Program-made: the position numbers and the translations under genes
Shown: positions 1-6,516 of the stretch, one piece after another
Numbering within the stretch: position 1 is the stretch's first letter
How the letters are laid out: each line of letters starts with the position of its first letter
DNA from: PALSA-607 sp036510735
GTDB taxonomy: Bacteria > Actinomycetota > Actinomycetes > Acidothermales > Acidothermaceae
DNA length: 20,557 bases
Assembly (NCBI GenBank): GCA_036510735.1
Contig: DATCDK010000130.1
Coordinates: forward strand, 1 to 20,557
Direction of reading: 5' to 3'
The notes under the pieces: generated by a model
Database searches by the model: none
Told to the model about the DNA's origin: nothing
Seen by the model: the letters and a program-made list of their open reading frames with translations, nothing else

Positions 1-1
1 A

Positions 2-490
2 CACCACCGAGTGACCACCTGGCACGGAAAAACCGCGCCACCACAAGGCCGCGCCATCGAACCGCTGATCGGTGCACTCATCACGCCAGCAGGGTTACTC
101 GGCGACGACATCCCGACCGACCAACGTGTCGCGATCGACCACGTCGAGGCACTCATGACCAGCCGCGTCGACACCGTGACGCGGCAGCTCCTGCACAACC
201 CGCCGACCTGGCTGCTCCGCGCACTCGGCAGGCCACCCGCCGCCGACCCCCGCCGCCAGCACATCTGGATCAACGCCGCCGGGACGATCGCCGCCTACCG
301 CGACCGCTACAGCGTCCCCGAACACGGCCACCCGCTCGGCGAGGCCGACCCAGCAGACCCCGCACAACGGCGCAACCGGGACCGCGCCCTACTTGCGGCC
401 CGACAAGTGCGAGAACTCAACGCACCCAAGCCCTTCCTCCGGTCCGCGCACGGGACGGAGGCCGTTATCGACAGAACACCGTCCCTGTGA
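2..490 (+). CDS. Probable relaxase (MobF/TrwC type), C-terminal fragment cut by the window edge
   Basis: The reading frame is open from the first full codon at base 2, so the GTG at 11 is probably internal and the 5' end lies outside the window. About 162 residues are visible. The stretch around HIWINAAGTIAAYRDRYSV, followed by a Gly/Pro/Asp-rich linker and an Arg-rich helix with RRNRDRALLAARQVREL, resembles the extreme C-terminus of actinobacterial MobF/TrwC relaxase-helicases. No catalytic tyrosine, HUH or helicase motif falls inside the window, so the assignment rests on this tail and on the neighbours. The following gene starts 35 bases after the stop, consistent with one transcript. An unrelated conserved element protein is the alternative. 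Confidence 0.5.
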   Translation, partial: HHRVTTWHGKTAPPQGRAIEPLIGALITPAGLLGDDIPTDQRVAIDHVEALMTSRVDTVTRQLLHNPPTWLLRALGRPPAADPRRQHIWINAAGTIAAYRDRYSVPEHGHPLGEADPADPAQRRNRDRALLAARQVRELNAPKPFLRSAHGTEAVIDRTPSL

Positions 491-514
491 ACAACCCCAC
501 CCGCACCACAAAAC

Positions 515-520
515 AAGGAG
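515..520 (+). promoter_or_regulatory. Ribosome binding site AAGGAG that fixes the start of the excisionase-like gene
   Basis: AAGGAG lies 5 bases before the ATG at 526. It favours that start over an in-frame GTG at 487, which overlaps the preceding stop codon and has no such site. Confidence 0.75.
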
Positions 521-525
521 CCACC

Positions 526-807
526 ATGGAGAAACTGCTACTCACCCCACGCGAAGCCGCCGACGTCCTGGGCATCGGCCGATCCAAGCTCTACGAACTG
601 TTGCAAGCCGGACAGATTCCTTCGGTGCGAATCGGCAAGTGCCGACGCATCCCCGCGACCGCGCTGCGCGAGCTCGTCGAGAGGCTCTCCTGTGACGCCG
701 ACGCACCTGCGACGGCAACCCGAATAGAAACGAGAGCTATCACGCCGCCCCCCTCGCTAAGCCAGATCGTCCGCCCGAGCACGAGTGCTGAGGAGCAAAT
801 CGCATGA
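526..807 (+). CDS. Excisionase-family helix-turn-helix DNA-binding protein
   Basis: A 93-residue protein. Residues 3 to about 52 form a MerR-like winged helix of the excisionase/helix-turn-helix 17 type: LLTPREAADVLGIGRSKLYE is followed by a wing with IPSVRIGKCRRIP and a helix ALRELVERL. Such proteins bind DNA next to integrases and direct excision, or regulate the element. The C-terminal 40 residues are low-complexity and rich in Thr, Ala and Pro. The start at 526 is supported by AAGGAG. The stop overlaps the integrase ATG by four bases (ATGA), which suggests translational coupling. Its position directly before an integrase supports a recombination directionality factor, but a simple transcriptional regulator is possible. 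Confidence 0.8.
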   Translation: MEKLLLTPREAADVLGIGRSKLYELLQAGQIPSVRIGKCRRIPATALRELVERLSCDADAPATATRIETRAITPPPSLSQIVRPSTSAEEQIA

Positions 808-1934
808 CAACCCACCGAGCCAACCGCGAAGGCACCATCTATCAGCGACAAGACGGTCGATGGGTTGCAGCCTGGACGGAGGACGGTCCTGACGGTCAAC
901 CTCGTCGGCGATCGTCTTACAGCCGCACCCAGCCCGACGCGAAGCGCGAGCTCCGCGAGGCCCTTCGCCGGCTAGACGCTGGTCAACCGGGGCTGGACTC
1001 CGCCGTCACGTTCGCGTCGTTCGCCGCGACGTGGGCCTCGACAACACTGCGGGCGGCCGACGTGACGGCGACCACTCGCCACACCTACGAGGCGGCTCTT
1101 CGGCTATGGCTACTCCCCCGGCTTGGCGCCCGACAGTTGAAACGGCTACGGCCAAGCGACATCGAGGCCGTGCTCGTAGCACTCGAGAAGGAAGGGAAAG
1201 CTGCGCAGACTCGTCGCACCGCATACACGGTAGTTCGGAAGGTGCTCGACGCGGCCGTGCGTGACGGCGAACTCGCGAGGAATCCGGCCGCTTCGGTGCC
1301 GCGGCCAAGAGCAGAGCCGACGGCCTCAAGGTTCCTCGACCGCGACACCGTACGTGCATTACTCGAGGCCGCTCGTGGCGACCACCTCGAGCCGCTCGTG
1401 ACCCTGCTTGCTTACACCGGTCTGCGTATCGGCGAGGCCCTCGCGCTTCGGTGGGAGGACGTCGATCTCGATGTCGGCTTCCTGCGCGTAACCGGAACAA
1501 TGGCACGCGCAGAAGGGAAAATCAGTCGGACGTCGACCAAGAGCGCCCGGTCGCGGCGCGCCGTGGCGTTGCCCGCACCCGCACTCGACGCCCTCAAGAT
1601 GTGGAGGACCAACCAGGCTCGCGAACGGCTCGCCGCCATTGCATGGGTCGACGACGGCTGGCTCTTCACGACGCCCATCGGAACAGCACTCGATCAGAGC
1701 AACGCGATGAAGGCTTACAAGCGACTGGCCGCCAAGGCCGGCGCACCATCTGCAACCTTTCATGGCCTGCGGCACAGCGCCGCAACCGTGCTCCTCGAAG
1801 AGGGTGTTCCGATGCGCGTAGTCGCCGAGATCCTTGGGCACAGTTCGACGCGTCTGACGGCCGACACCTATTCGCATGTCACCGCGCGACTCACCCAGGA
1901 GGCCGCGTCCGCGTTGACCCGCGGGCTCGCCTAG
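804..1934 (+). CDS. int: Tyrosine recombinase / integrase
   Basis: A complete 376-residue phage-type integrase. It has an N-terminal arm-binding region (about 5-60, REGTIYQRQDGRWVAAW), a SAM-like core-binding domain (about 66-165) and a catalytic domain (about 175-375). Visible catalytic residues are R208 in YTGLRIGEALALRWED, K246 as a candidate Lys, H320 and R323 in HGLRH, H346 in LGHSS and the nucleophile Y356 in TADTYSHV. GAGGAG at 790-795 supports the ATG at 804, which overlaps the excisionase-like gene. The gene ends about 220 bases from the 3' end of tRNA-Asn, the probable target. It catalyses integration and, with the neighbouring excisionase, excision of the element. All catalytic residues are present, so the enzyme looks functional. 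Confidence 0.95.
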   Translation: MTTHRANREGTIYQRQDGRWVAAWTEDGPDGQPRRRSSYSRTQPDAKRELREALRRLDAGQPGLDSAVTFASFAATWASTTLRAADVTATTRHTYEAALRLWLLPRLGARQLKRLRPSDIEAVLVALEKEGKAAQTRRTAYTVVRKVLDAAVRDGELARNPAASVPRPRAEPTASRFLDRDTVRALLEAARGDHLEPLVTLLAYTGLRIGEALALRWEDVDLDVGFLRVTGTMARAEGKISRTSTKSARSRRAVALPAPALDALKMWRTNQARERLAAIAWVDDGWLFTTPIGTALDQSNAMKAYKRLAAKAGAPSATFHGLRHSAATVLLEEGVPMRVVAEILGHSSTRLTADTYSHVTARLTQEAASALTRGLA

Positions 1935-1969
1935 CTCCTCCCGCCCGCGGACCGGCCGCGAGGTAGGAG
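1935..1969 (+). terminator. Possible hairpin terminator after int
   Basis: Immediately after the int stop, CTCCT (1935-1939) can pair with AGGAG (1965-1969), enclosing a GC stem CGCGG (1946-1950) / CCGCG (1956-1960). There is no T-run, as is common in actinobacteria. Confidence 0.35.
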
Positions 1970-2084
1970 ACCGATCCGACCATGTCCGTACGTTCGCTGC
2001 GCGCGGTCAACGCGAAGTGACCATGCCTTCGCGGAACGGCTGCCGACAATCTGCGAGCTTGCACGAACGACGTCGCACGAAACT

Positions 2085-2108
2085 GCGTTGCTGTCAGCGT
2101 TGCTGTCA
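2085..2108. repeat. Tandem 12-bp direct repeat between int and tRNA-Asn
   Basis: GCGTTGCTGTCA occurs twice, head to tail (2085-2096 and 2097-2108), between int and its probable tRNA target. Short direct repeats in this position can be arm-type integrase or excisionase binding sites; that role is inferred from position only. A perfect palindrome GGCCATATGGCC follows at 2126-2137. Confidence 0.6.
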
Positions 2109-2154
2109 ACCGCCTTCGGCAGAACGGCCATATGGCCTCTGACCTGCGGGTTTG

Positions 2155-2200
2155 CTCCTGCGATAGGACTCGAACCTATAACCTGCCGGTTAACAGCCGG
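2155..2200. other. Candidate attachment site (tRNA-Asn 3' half)
   Basis: The 3' half of tRNA-Asn, from discriminator base through T-arm to anticodon arm, faces the integrase gene. Tyrosine integrases of this type usually recombine within such a segment and leave the tRNA intact, as it is here. The exact core cannot be defined without the matching copy at the other end of the element. Confidence 0.5.
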
Positions 2201-2227
2201 CTGCTCTGCCAATTGAGCTACGCAGGA
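2155..2227 (-). tRNA. tRNA-Asn (anticodon GTT)
   Basis: Read on the - strand the 73 bases fold as a complete cloverleaf. The acceptor stem is TCCTGCG/CGCAGGA with discriminator G, the D-arm is GCTCAATTGGCAGAGC, the anticodon arm is GCCGG-CTGTTAA-CCGGC giving anticodon GTT, and the T-arm is ATAGG-TTCGAGT-CCTAT. The CCA end is not encoded. The gene is intact despite the integrative element at its 3' end. It transfers asparagine in translation. Confidence 0.95.
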
Positions 2228-2436
2228 ATGCTGCCGGCGGACCGGCCTTTGGTGCCTCCGTAGGGTATCGCACGAGCCGGCACCGCCTGAGGCCTTCGCG
2301 CCGGTACTCGACCGGCAGGGAACGTTGAGGATAACGTCGGGTGTCGCGGGTACGTACAACTCCAGATCAGAACCGACCCGAGCGCCGTCCAGGCAATCCG
2401 ACCGGTTGACAGACGTCCTACATCCGAGGAGCGCGC

Positions 2437-2745
2437 ATGCGATACAAGGCCACTCTCGTCATCGGAATTGCCGCAGGTTACATCCTCGGCGCACGCGCCG
2501 GACGGCAGCGCTACGAGCAGATCAAGCGGCTCACTCAGACGGTCAAGAAGAATCCCGCCGTTCAGCAGGCGGCCGACAAAGTGCAGGCCCAGGCCATCCA
2601 TCTTGGCGCCCAAGCGCGCCGCGTCGTGCAGGAGAAGGCCGGTTCGGTGGGTTCGGATCTGGTCGGCAAGGTGACCAGCCGGTTCGGCAGCCACGAGATC
2701 AACCTCGACGTCGACCACACCTACGCGAACGGGTCGATGACCTGA
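2437..2745 (+). CDS. Small YtxH-like membrane-anchored protein of unknown function
   Basis: A 102-residue protein. Residues 6-21 (TLVIGIAAGYILGARAG) form a glycine-containing hydrophobic segment typical of the N-terminal anchor of YtxH-like proteins. A charged, Gln- and Ala-rich helical region with coiled-coil character follows to about residue 80, and then a short polar tail. GAGGAG at 2426-2431, 5 bases before the ATG, supports the start. Its role is unknown; similar proteins are common in actinobacteria. It converges on the sigma factor gene with only six bases between the two stop codons and no hairpin there, so the two transcripts probably overlap at their 3' ends. Confidence 0.8.
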   Translation: MRYKATLVIGIAAGYILGARAGRQRYEQIKRLTQTVKKNPAVQQAADKVQAQAIHLGAQARRVVQEKAGSVGSDLVGKVTSRFGSHEINLDVDHTYANGSMT

Positions 2746-2751
2746 GGTTCG

Positions 2752-3930
2752 CTAGTCGATCAGGAAGTCGCGCAACCGCGTCGCACACGGAGGCTGGCGT
2801 AGTTTCGCGAGCGTCTTCGTTTCGATCTGCCGGATCCGTTCGCGCGTGACGCCAAATCGCTGGCCGACCTCTTCGAGCGTGTGCGAGAAACCGTCGGTGA
2901 GGCCGTAGCGCATCGTAATGACTTGCTGCTCGCGCTCCCCCAAGGTGGCAAGCACGTCGGCCAACTGCTGAAGCATCATCGTGTACGTCGCGGCCTCAGC
3001 TGGCGCCACTGCGTCGACGTCTTCGATGAGGTCGCCCAGTGTGGCGCTGTCTTCGCCGATCGGCGACTGGAACGAGATCGGTTCTTGGGCGATGGCCTGA
3101 ATTTCGCGCACGCGTTCGACGGTGAGATCGAGCTCGGCGGCGAGTTCGATCGGCGTGGCTTCGCGCCCGTTGAGCTGCACGAAGGTCCGTTGCGTGCGGA
3201 CCAGCTTGTTGATCGCGTCGATCATGTGGGCTGGCACTCGGATAGTGCGCCCCTGGTCAGCCATCGAGCGCGTGATGGCCTGCCGGATCCACCAGATCGC
3301 GTAGGTCGAGAACTTGTAGCCACGTGTGTAGTCGAACTTCTCGACAGCACGGATGAGGCCGAGATTGCCTTCCTGGATGAGATCCAGGAACAGCATGCCC
3401 CGGCCGGTGTAGCGCTTCGCGATGGAGACGACGAGCCGGAGGTTGGCTTCGATAAGTCCGCGCTTTGCGGTGCGGCCGTCACACTCGACGAGTTCGAGTT
3501 CGCGCCGCAACTGGCTCGACATCGCTACCCCGCTGGCAAGTTTCTCACCGGCGAACAGCCCTGCCTCGATGCGCTTCGCGAGATCGACCTCTTGCTCGGC
3601 CGCCAGCAGCGGGACGCGGCCAATCTCTTTCAGGTAGCTGCGGACCGGATCGGCGGACGGCGCCCAGCCGACAGCTGCATCGCGTTGCCCGGGCAGCTCG
3701 ACTTCATCGTCTTCACTGTTTGGTGTCGCGACCTCGGCCTCGACATCGTCGGCGTCCTCGACATCGACTTCGGCAACGTCGGCGGACGCCACAATCGCGA
3801 CGTCCGGACTCTCGACAATCTCGAGGCGGTCGACATCGACGACAACCTCGAGCGCGCCACCGGACCGCTGATGCGGAAGGTGTGCAATGAACTGGAGCGG
3901 CTCAGTAGCCGCAAGCATCCCCACGGGCAT
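2752..3930 (-). CDS. RNA polymerase sigma-70 factor, principal (RpoD/HrdB-like) or close group 2 paralogue
   Basis: A 392-residue sigma factor. An acidic, low-complexity N-terminus (1-90) precedes region 1.2 (about 93-127, DPVRSYLKEIGRVPLL), region 2 (about 158-228, with NLRLVVSIAKRYTGRGMLFL, the core-binding DLIQEGNLGLIRAVEKFDY and the -10 reading segment YAIWWIRQAITRSMADQ), region 3 (about 232-310) and region 4 (about 322-390, with the helix-turn-helix TLEEVGQRFGVTRERIRQIE). It directs RNA polymerase to promoters. Compared with HrdB/SigA it lacks the long Lys/Ala-rich region 1.1 extension. It also departs from them in region 3 (KLVRTQRTFVQLNGREATP) and at the C-terminus (QPPCATRLRDFLID instead of the usual HPSRSQVLRDYLD type). 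It may therefore be a group 2 paralogue. The ATG at 3930 has no clear ribosome site, and M5 (3918) is an alternative. Confidence 0.9.
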   Translation of the reverse strand: MPVGMLAATEPLQFIAHLPHQRSGGALEVVVDVDRLEIVESPDVAIVASADVAEVDVEDADDVEAEVATPNSEDDEVELPGQRDAAVGWAPSADPVRSYLKEIGRVPLLAAEQEVDLAKRIEAGLFAGEKLASGVAMSSQLRRELELVECDGRTAKRGLIEANLRLVVSIAKRYTGRGMLFLDLIQEGNLGLIRAVEKFDYTRGYKFSTYAIWWIRQAITRSMADQGRTIRVPAHMIDAINKLVRTQRTFVQLNGREATPIELAAELDLTVERVREIQAIAQEPISFQSPIGEDSATLGDLIEDVDAVAPAEAATYTMMLQQLADVLATLGEREQQVITMRYGLTDGFSHTLEEVGQRFGVTRERIRQIETKTLAKLRQPPCATRLRDFLID

Positions 3931-4016
3931 AAGTGTGCCGGGGTATCGGGCTGCGCGAGGCTACTCGGGAAAATCCGTGGACAGGACTATGCCAACTCGG
4001 CAGAAATCGCACTACT

Positions 4017-4104
4017 TCAACGTCGCAGACGCCAGTCCTCAACGTCGCAGACGCCAGACCTCAACCTCGCAGACGCCAGACCTCAACGTCGCAGACGCCG
4101 GGTT
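4017..4104. repeat. 22-bp tandem repeat, four copies, between dnaG and the sigma gene
   Basis: Four head-to-tail 22-bp units start at 4017, 4039, 4061 and 4083, with core TCAACGTCGCAGACGCC. Unit 3 has one change in the core (ACCTCG), and units differ in the last bases. The array ends at the dnaG stop codon (4103-4105) and lies upstream of the sigma gene, so it is in the dnaG 3' end and the probable sigma promoter or leader region. On the - strand each unit shows GTTGAGG or GTTGAAG, weakly -35-like. Confidence 0.9.
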
Positions 4105-5947
4105 ACGAGACGCCGAGCGTGCCTTCCAGATCGTCGCGGCGCCGTTTCTCCAAGGTCACCAGGTCGCCGAAGAGGCGGTTGTACTCCGGGGCGACCTCGA
4201 TCGGGTTCAGCCGCTGAAGGCGAGACTTGACGTCGGCGATCTGCCGGTCGACCGCTCGCACCCGCAACTGCGCGAGTTGTGCGCGCGCGTAGCGTTCGTC
4301 GGGTTCGGTCGCCGCCAGGATGGGCTCGACGACCAACTCGGTGATGAGCGCGCGTACCCGATCGTCGACGGCAGCCTCCAAGACAGCATTGACCCACGCG
4401 TCTCCGCCGGCGGTCGATCCGGTGCCGCCCGCTTTGGCGACGGCGTCCCGAACTTCGCTGTAGGCAAGGTGGGTGAAGGCGAGCGGGTCGAGCTGGTCGA
4501 AGGCCGGCCCCAGCAAGGCAGGTCGTTGCACGGCGACCTTCAATGCCTCGCGCTCGACCTGCAGAGTCGGGTCACGCGGATCTGGCGCCGCAACGCTTCG
4601 ACTGCGCCCGCCACTCGACGTCCCGGCAATGCGACGAACCCGCTCGAGGACCCCGAGCTCATCAGGGGCGCCGACCCAGCCGGCGAGGCGGCGCGCGTAC
4701 TCGTCACGCAGCGAGGTGTCCTTGATCGACGCGACGAGCGGCATCGTGCGCTCGAGGGCGGCAACCCGACCCTCTGAGGTTTCCAGGTTGAAACCCGCGA
4801 GCACGCTGCGGACGGCGAACTCGAAGAGCGGCTGGCGCCGGGCGACCAAATCGCGGACCGCGGCATCACCCTTGGCGATCCGCAGTTCGCAGGGGTCCAT
4901 GTTGTCGGGACTGATCGCCACGAACGTGTGCGTGACGAACTTCTGGTCACTCTCGAAGGCGCGCAGGGCGGCCTTCTGACCCGCAGCGTCGCCGTCGAAG
5001 GTGAAGATCACCTCACCGGCGTACTCCGCGGAATCGAGCAGCAGCCGACGCAGCACCCGAACGTGCTCGTCACCGAATGCGGTGCCGCAGGTAGCAACGG
5101 CAGTGGTGACGCCGGCGAGGTGACAGGCCATGACGTCTGTGTAACCCTCGACCACCACGGCCTGGCCGGCCTTCGCCATCTCGCGCCGGGCGAGGTCGAT
5201 GCCGTAGAGCACCTGGCTCTTCTTGTACAAGGGGCTCTCGGGCGTATTCAGATACTTCGGCCCGTCGTCGTCCGCTCGAAGTCTGCGTGCGCCGAAACCC
5301 ACCACATCGCCGGTGACGTCACGGATCGGCCAGACCAGCCGGCCGCGGAACCGGTCAATGAGCCCGCGCTGGCCCCGGCTGGCCAACCCGCCGGTTGCCA
5401 ACTCTTCGTCGGTGAAGCCGCGCCCACGCAGGTGCTTGACCAGGTTCTCCCAACCGTTGGGCGCGTAACCGACGCCGAAATGGGCGGCCGCGGCGCCGTC
5501 GAACCCGCGCTCGGTCAGGAACGTCCGGCCGATGGCGGCCTCTGCGCTGGCCAGCTGCTCTACGAAGTACTCCGCGGCGGCCTTGTGCGCCTCGACCAGC
5601 CGCAGTCGCTGACCCTGCTGGGCGCGCGGCGCAGATCCGCCCTGCTCGTAATGGAGCTCGTAGTTCGCCCGAGCCGCCAGGTGCTCGACCGCCTCGCTGA
5701 ACGACAGGTGGTCGATCTTCTGGACGAAGCTGATGACGTCGCCACCCTCGCCACAGCCGAAGCAGTGCCAGAAGCCGCGGGCCGGAGTGACGTTGAAGGA
5801 CGGCGAGCGCTCGTCGTGGAAGGGGCAGAGGCCCTTCATCGAACCGCCACCCGCGCTCTTCAGCGTCACGTGCTCGCTGATCACGTCGACCACTGGTGAC
5901 AGCTCACGCACCCGAGCGATGTCGCTGTCAGGTATCCGGCCGGCCAC
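4103..5947 (-). CDS. dnaG: DNA primase
   Basis: A complete 614-residue bacterial primase that makes RNA primers at the replication fork with DnaB helicase. The N-terminal CHC2 zinc ribbon has C41, H44, C62 and C65 (CPFHDERSPS and HCFGCGEGGD). The central RNA polymerase domain carries the TOPRIM motifs: VVVEGYTDVMA with catalytic E267, and FTFDGDAAGQKA with D318 and D320 for metal binding. The C-terminal ~150 residues match the helicase-interaction region in position. The start is GTG at 5947, giving the typical primase N-terminus (MAGRIPDSDIARVRE). It follows the GNAT gene by 46 bases, downstream of dgt, an arrangement also seen in mycobacteria (dgt next to dnaG). A -10-like TAGACT just before the GTG suggests an extra, possibly leaderless promoter. 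Confidence 0.97.
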   Translation of the reverse strand: MAGRIPDSDIARVRELSPVVDVISEHVTLKSAGGGSMKGLCPFHDERSPSFNVTPARGFWHCFGCGEGGDVISFVQKIDHLSFSEAVEHLAARANYELHYEQGGSAPRAQQGQRLRLVEAHKAAAEYFVEQLASAEAAIGRTFLTERGFDGAAAAHFGVGYAPNGWENLVKHLRGRGFTDEELATGGLASRGQRGLIDRFRGRLVWPIRDVTGDVVGFGARRLRADDDGPKYLNTPESPLYKKSQVLYGIDLARREMAKAGQAVVVEGYTDVMACHLAGVTTAVATCGTAFGDEHVRVLRRLLLDSAEYAGEVIFTFDGDAAGQKAALRAFESDQKFVTHTFVAISPDNMDPCELRIAKGDAAVRDLVARRQPLFEFAVRSVLAGFNLETSEGRVAALERTMPLVASIKDTSLRDEYARRLAGWVGAPDELGVLERVRRIAGTSSGGRSRSVAAPDPRDPTLQVEREALKVAVQRPALLGPAFDQLDPLAFTHLAYSEVRDAVAKAGGTGSTAGGDAWVNAVLEAAVDDRVRALITELVVEPILAATEPDERYARAQLAQLRVRAVDRQIADVKSRLQRLNPIEVAPEYNRLFGDLVTLEKRRRDDLEGTLGVS

Positions 5948-5955
5948 GATCCCCG

Positions 5956-5961
5956 AGTCTA
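5956..5961 (-). promoter_or_regulatory. Candidate -10 element TAGACT of a leaderless dnaG promoter
   Basis: TAGACT (TANNNT class) ends 8 bases before the dnaG GTG, in the 46-base gap after the GNAT gene. The spacing would put transcription initiation at or near the start codon. No clear -35 is visible. Confidence 0.4.
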
Positions 5962-5993
5962 AGTGTCGTTGGCGGGGTCGGGGTGCTGGGCGT

Positions 5994-6512
5994 TCACAGC
6001 TCGATCTCCATCACGTAGTGCGGCCCGATCGGGGCGATCTCGAACTCGTCACCGACGATGGAGAACCCCAGCCGTTCGTAGAAGCCGACCGCGCCAGATC
6101 GGGCGTTGCACCACAGGAGCGTGCCGCCTCGCCTGCGCACTTCGGCGATGCCGTAGCGCAGGGCTGCGGCGCCGTAGCCCTGACCGCGTACCTCGGGCAA
6201 CGACGCCATCGCGCGGAGGCGCCACGTCTTGGCGGGGTCGGCGTCTGGACGGTGGGGTGCCGCGTCGGGATGGAAGCTCGCGCAGGCCGCGACCTCTCCG
6301 CGTGGGCCAAAGGCTGCCACGTGGAACGTGTCAGGCCAGGAGTCGTAGTCATGATCGACACTGCTCCACGGCTGCCCTGGGCGAAGGACCTGGCGACGCA
6401 GCGCATGGAGAACCAGCGGTTTCACGAACTCGACGTCAATTTTCGCCGGTCCCGCCGTCGCCTCTGTCACCTCATCGTCGTTGCCGTCGGTCGCCTGGTC
6501 GGTGCTACTCAT
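5994..6512 (-). CDS. GNAT-family N-acetyltransferase
   Basis: A 172-residue protein with the GNAT fold. After an acidic disordered N-terminus (1-20), motif A carries the acetyl-CoA pyrophosphate-binding signature RGQGYG (109-114) after strand TWRLRAMASLP. Motif B is the C-terminal ARSGAVGFYERLGFSIVGDEF (about 137-157), with the conserved Asn-Ala-Arg and Phe-Tyr. Such enzymes transfer an acetyl group from acetyl-CoA to an amine; the substrate cannot be told from the sequence. The ATG lies 4 bases after the dgt stop, and dnaG follows 46 bases after its own stop, so it is cotranscribed with DNA metabolism genes. The place in the operon does not by itself prove a role in replication. Confidence 0.88.
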   Translation of the reverse strand: MSSTDQATDGNDDEVTEATAGPAKIDVEFVKPLVLHALRRQVLRPGQPWSSVDHDYDSWPDTFHVAAFGPRGEVAACASFHPDAAPHRPDADPAKTWRLRAMASLPEVRGQGYGAAALRYGIAEVRRRGGTLLWCNARSGAVGFYERLGFSIVGDEFEIAPIGPHYVMEIEL

Positions 6513-6516
6513 CTCG

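Larger units (their letters stand above)
1..2200. mobile_element. Right end of an integrative (probably conjugative or mobilizable) element at tRNA-Asn
   Basis: Three + strand genes in a row (relaxase-like C-terminus, excisionase-like protein, tyrosine integrase) run toward the 3' end of a tRNA-Asn gene on the opposite strand. This xis-int-tRNA layout is standard for actinobacterial integrative elements. Only one end is visible; the other attachment site and the rest of the element lie to the left of the window. The right border is set at the tRNA 3' region by analogy, because the att core cannot be defined without its second copy. Confidence 0.75.

Noticed and set aside
2406..2411. TTGACA as a -35 element for the YtxH-like gene
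   Set aside because: A -10 at the right distance would fall in the ribosome site and start codon, and none is visible.
4017..4104. CRISPR-like array
   Set aside because: The units are contiguous with no unique spacers and no cas genes are near.
2881..4230. A 449-residue + strand open frame
   Set aside because: It is antisense to the sigma factor gene, whose conserved regions are unmistakable; long antisense frames are expected at this GC content.
4928..5899. A 323-residue + strand open frame
   Set aside because: It lies antisense to dnaG across its zinc and TOPRIM domains and shows no protein motif.
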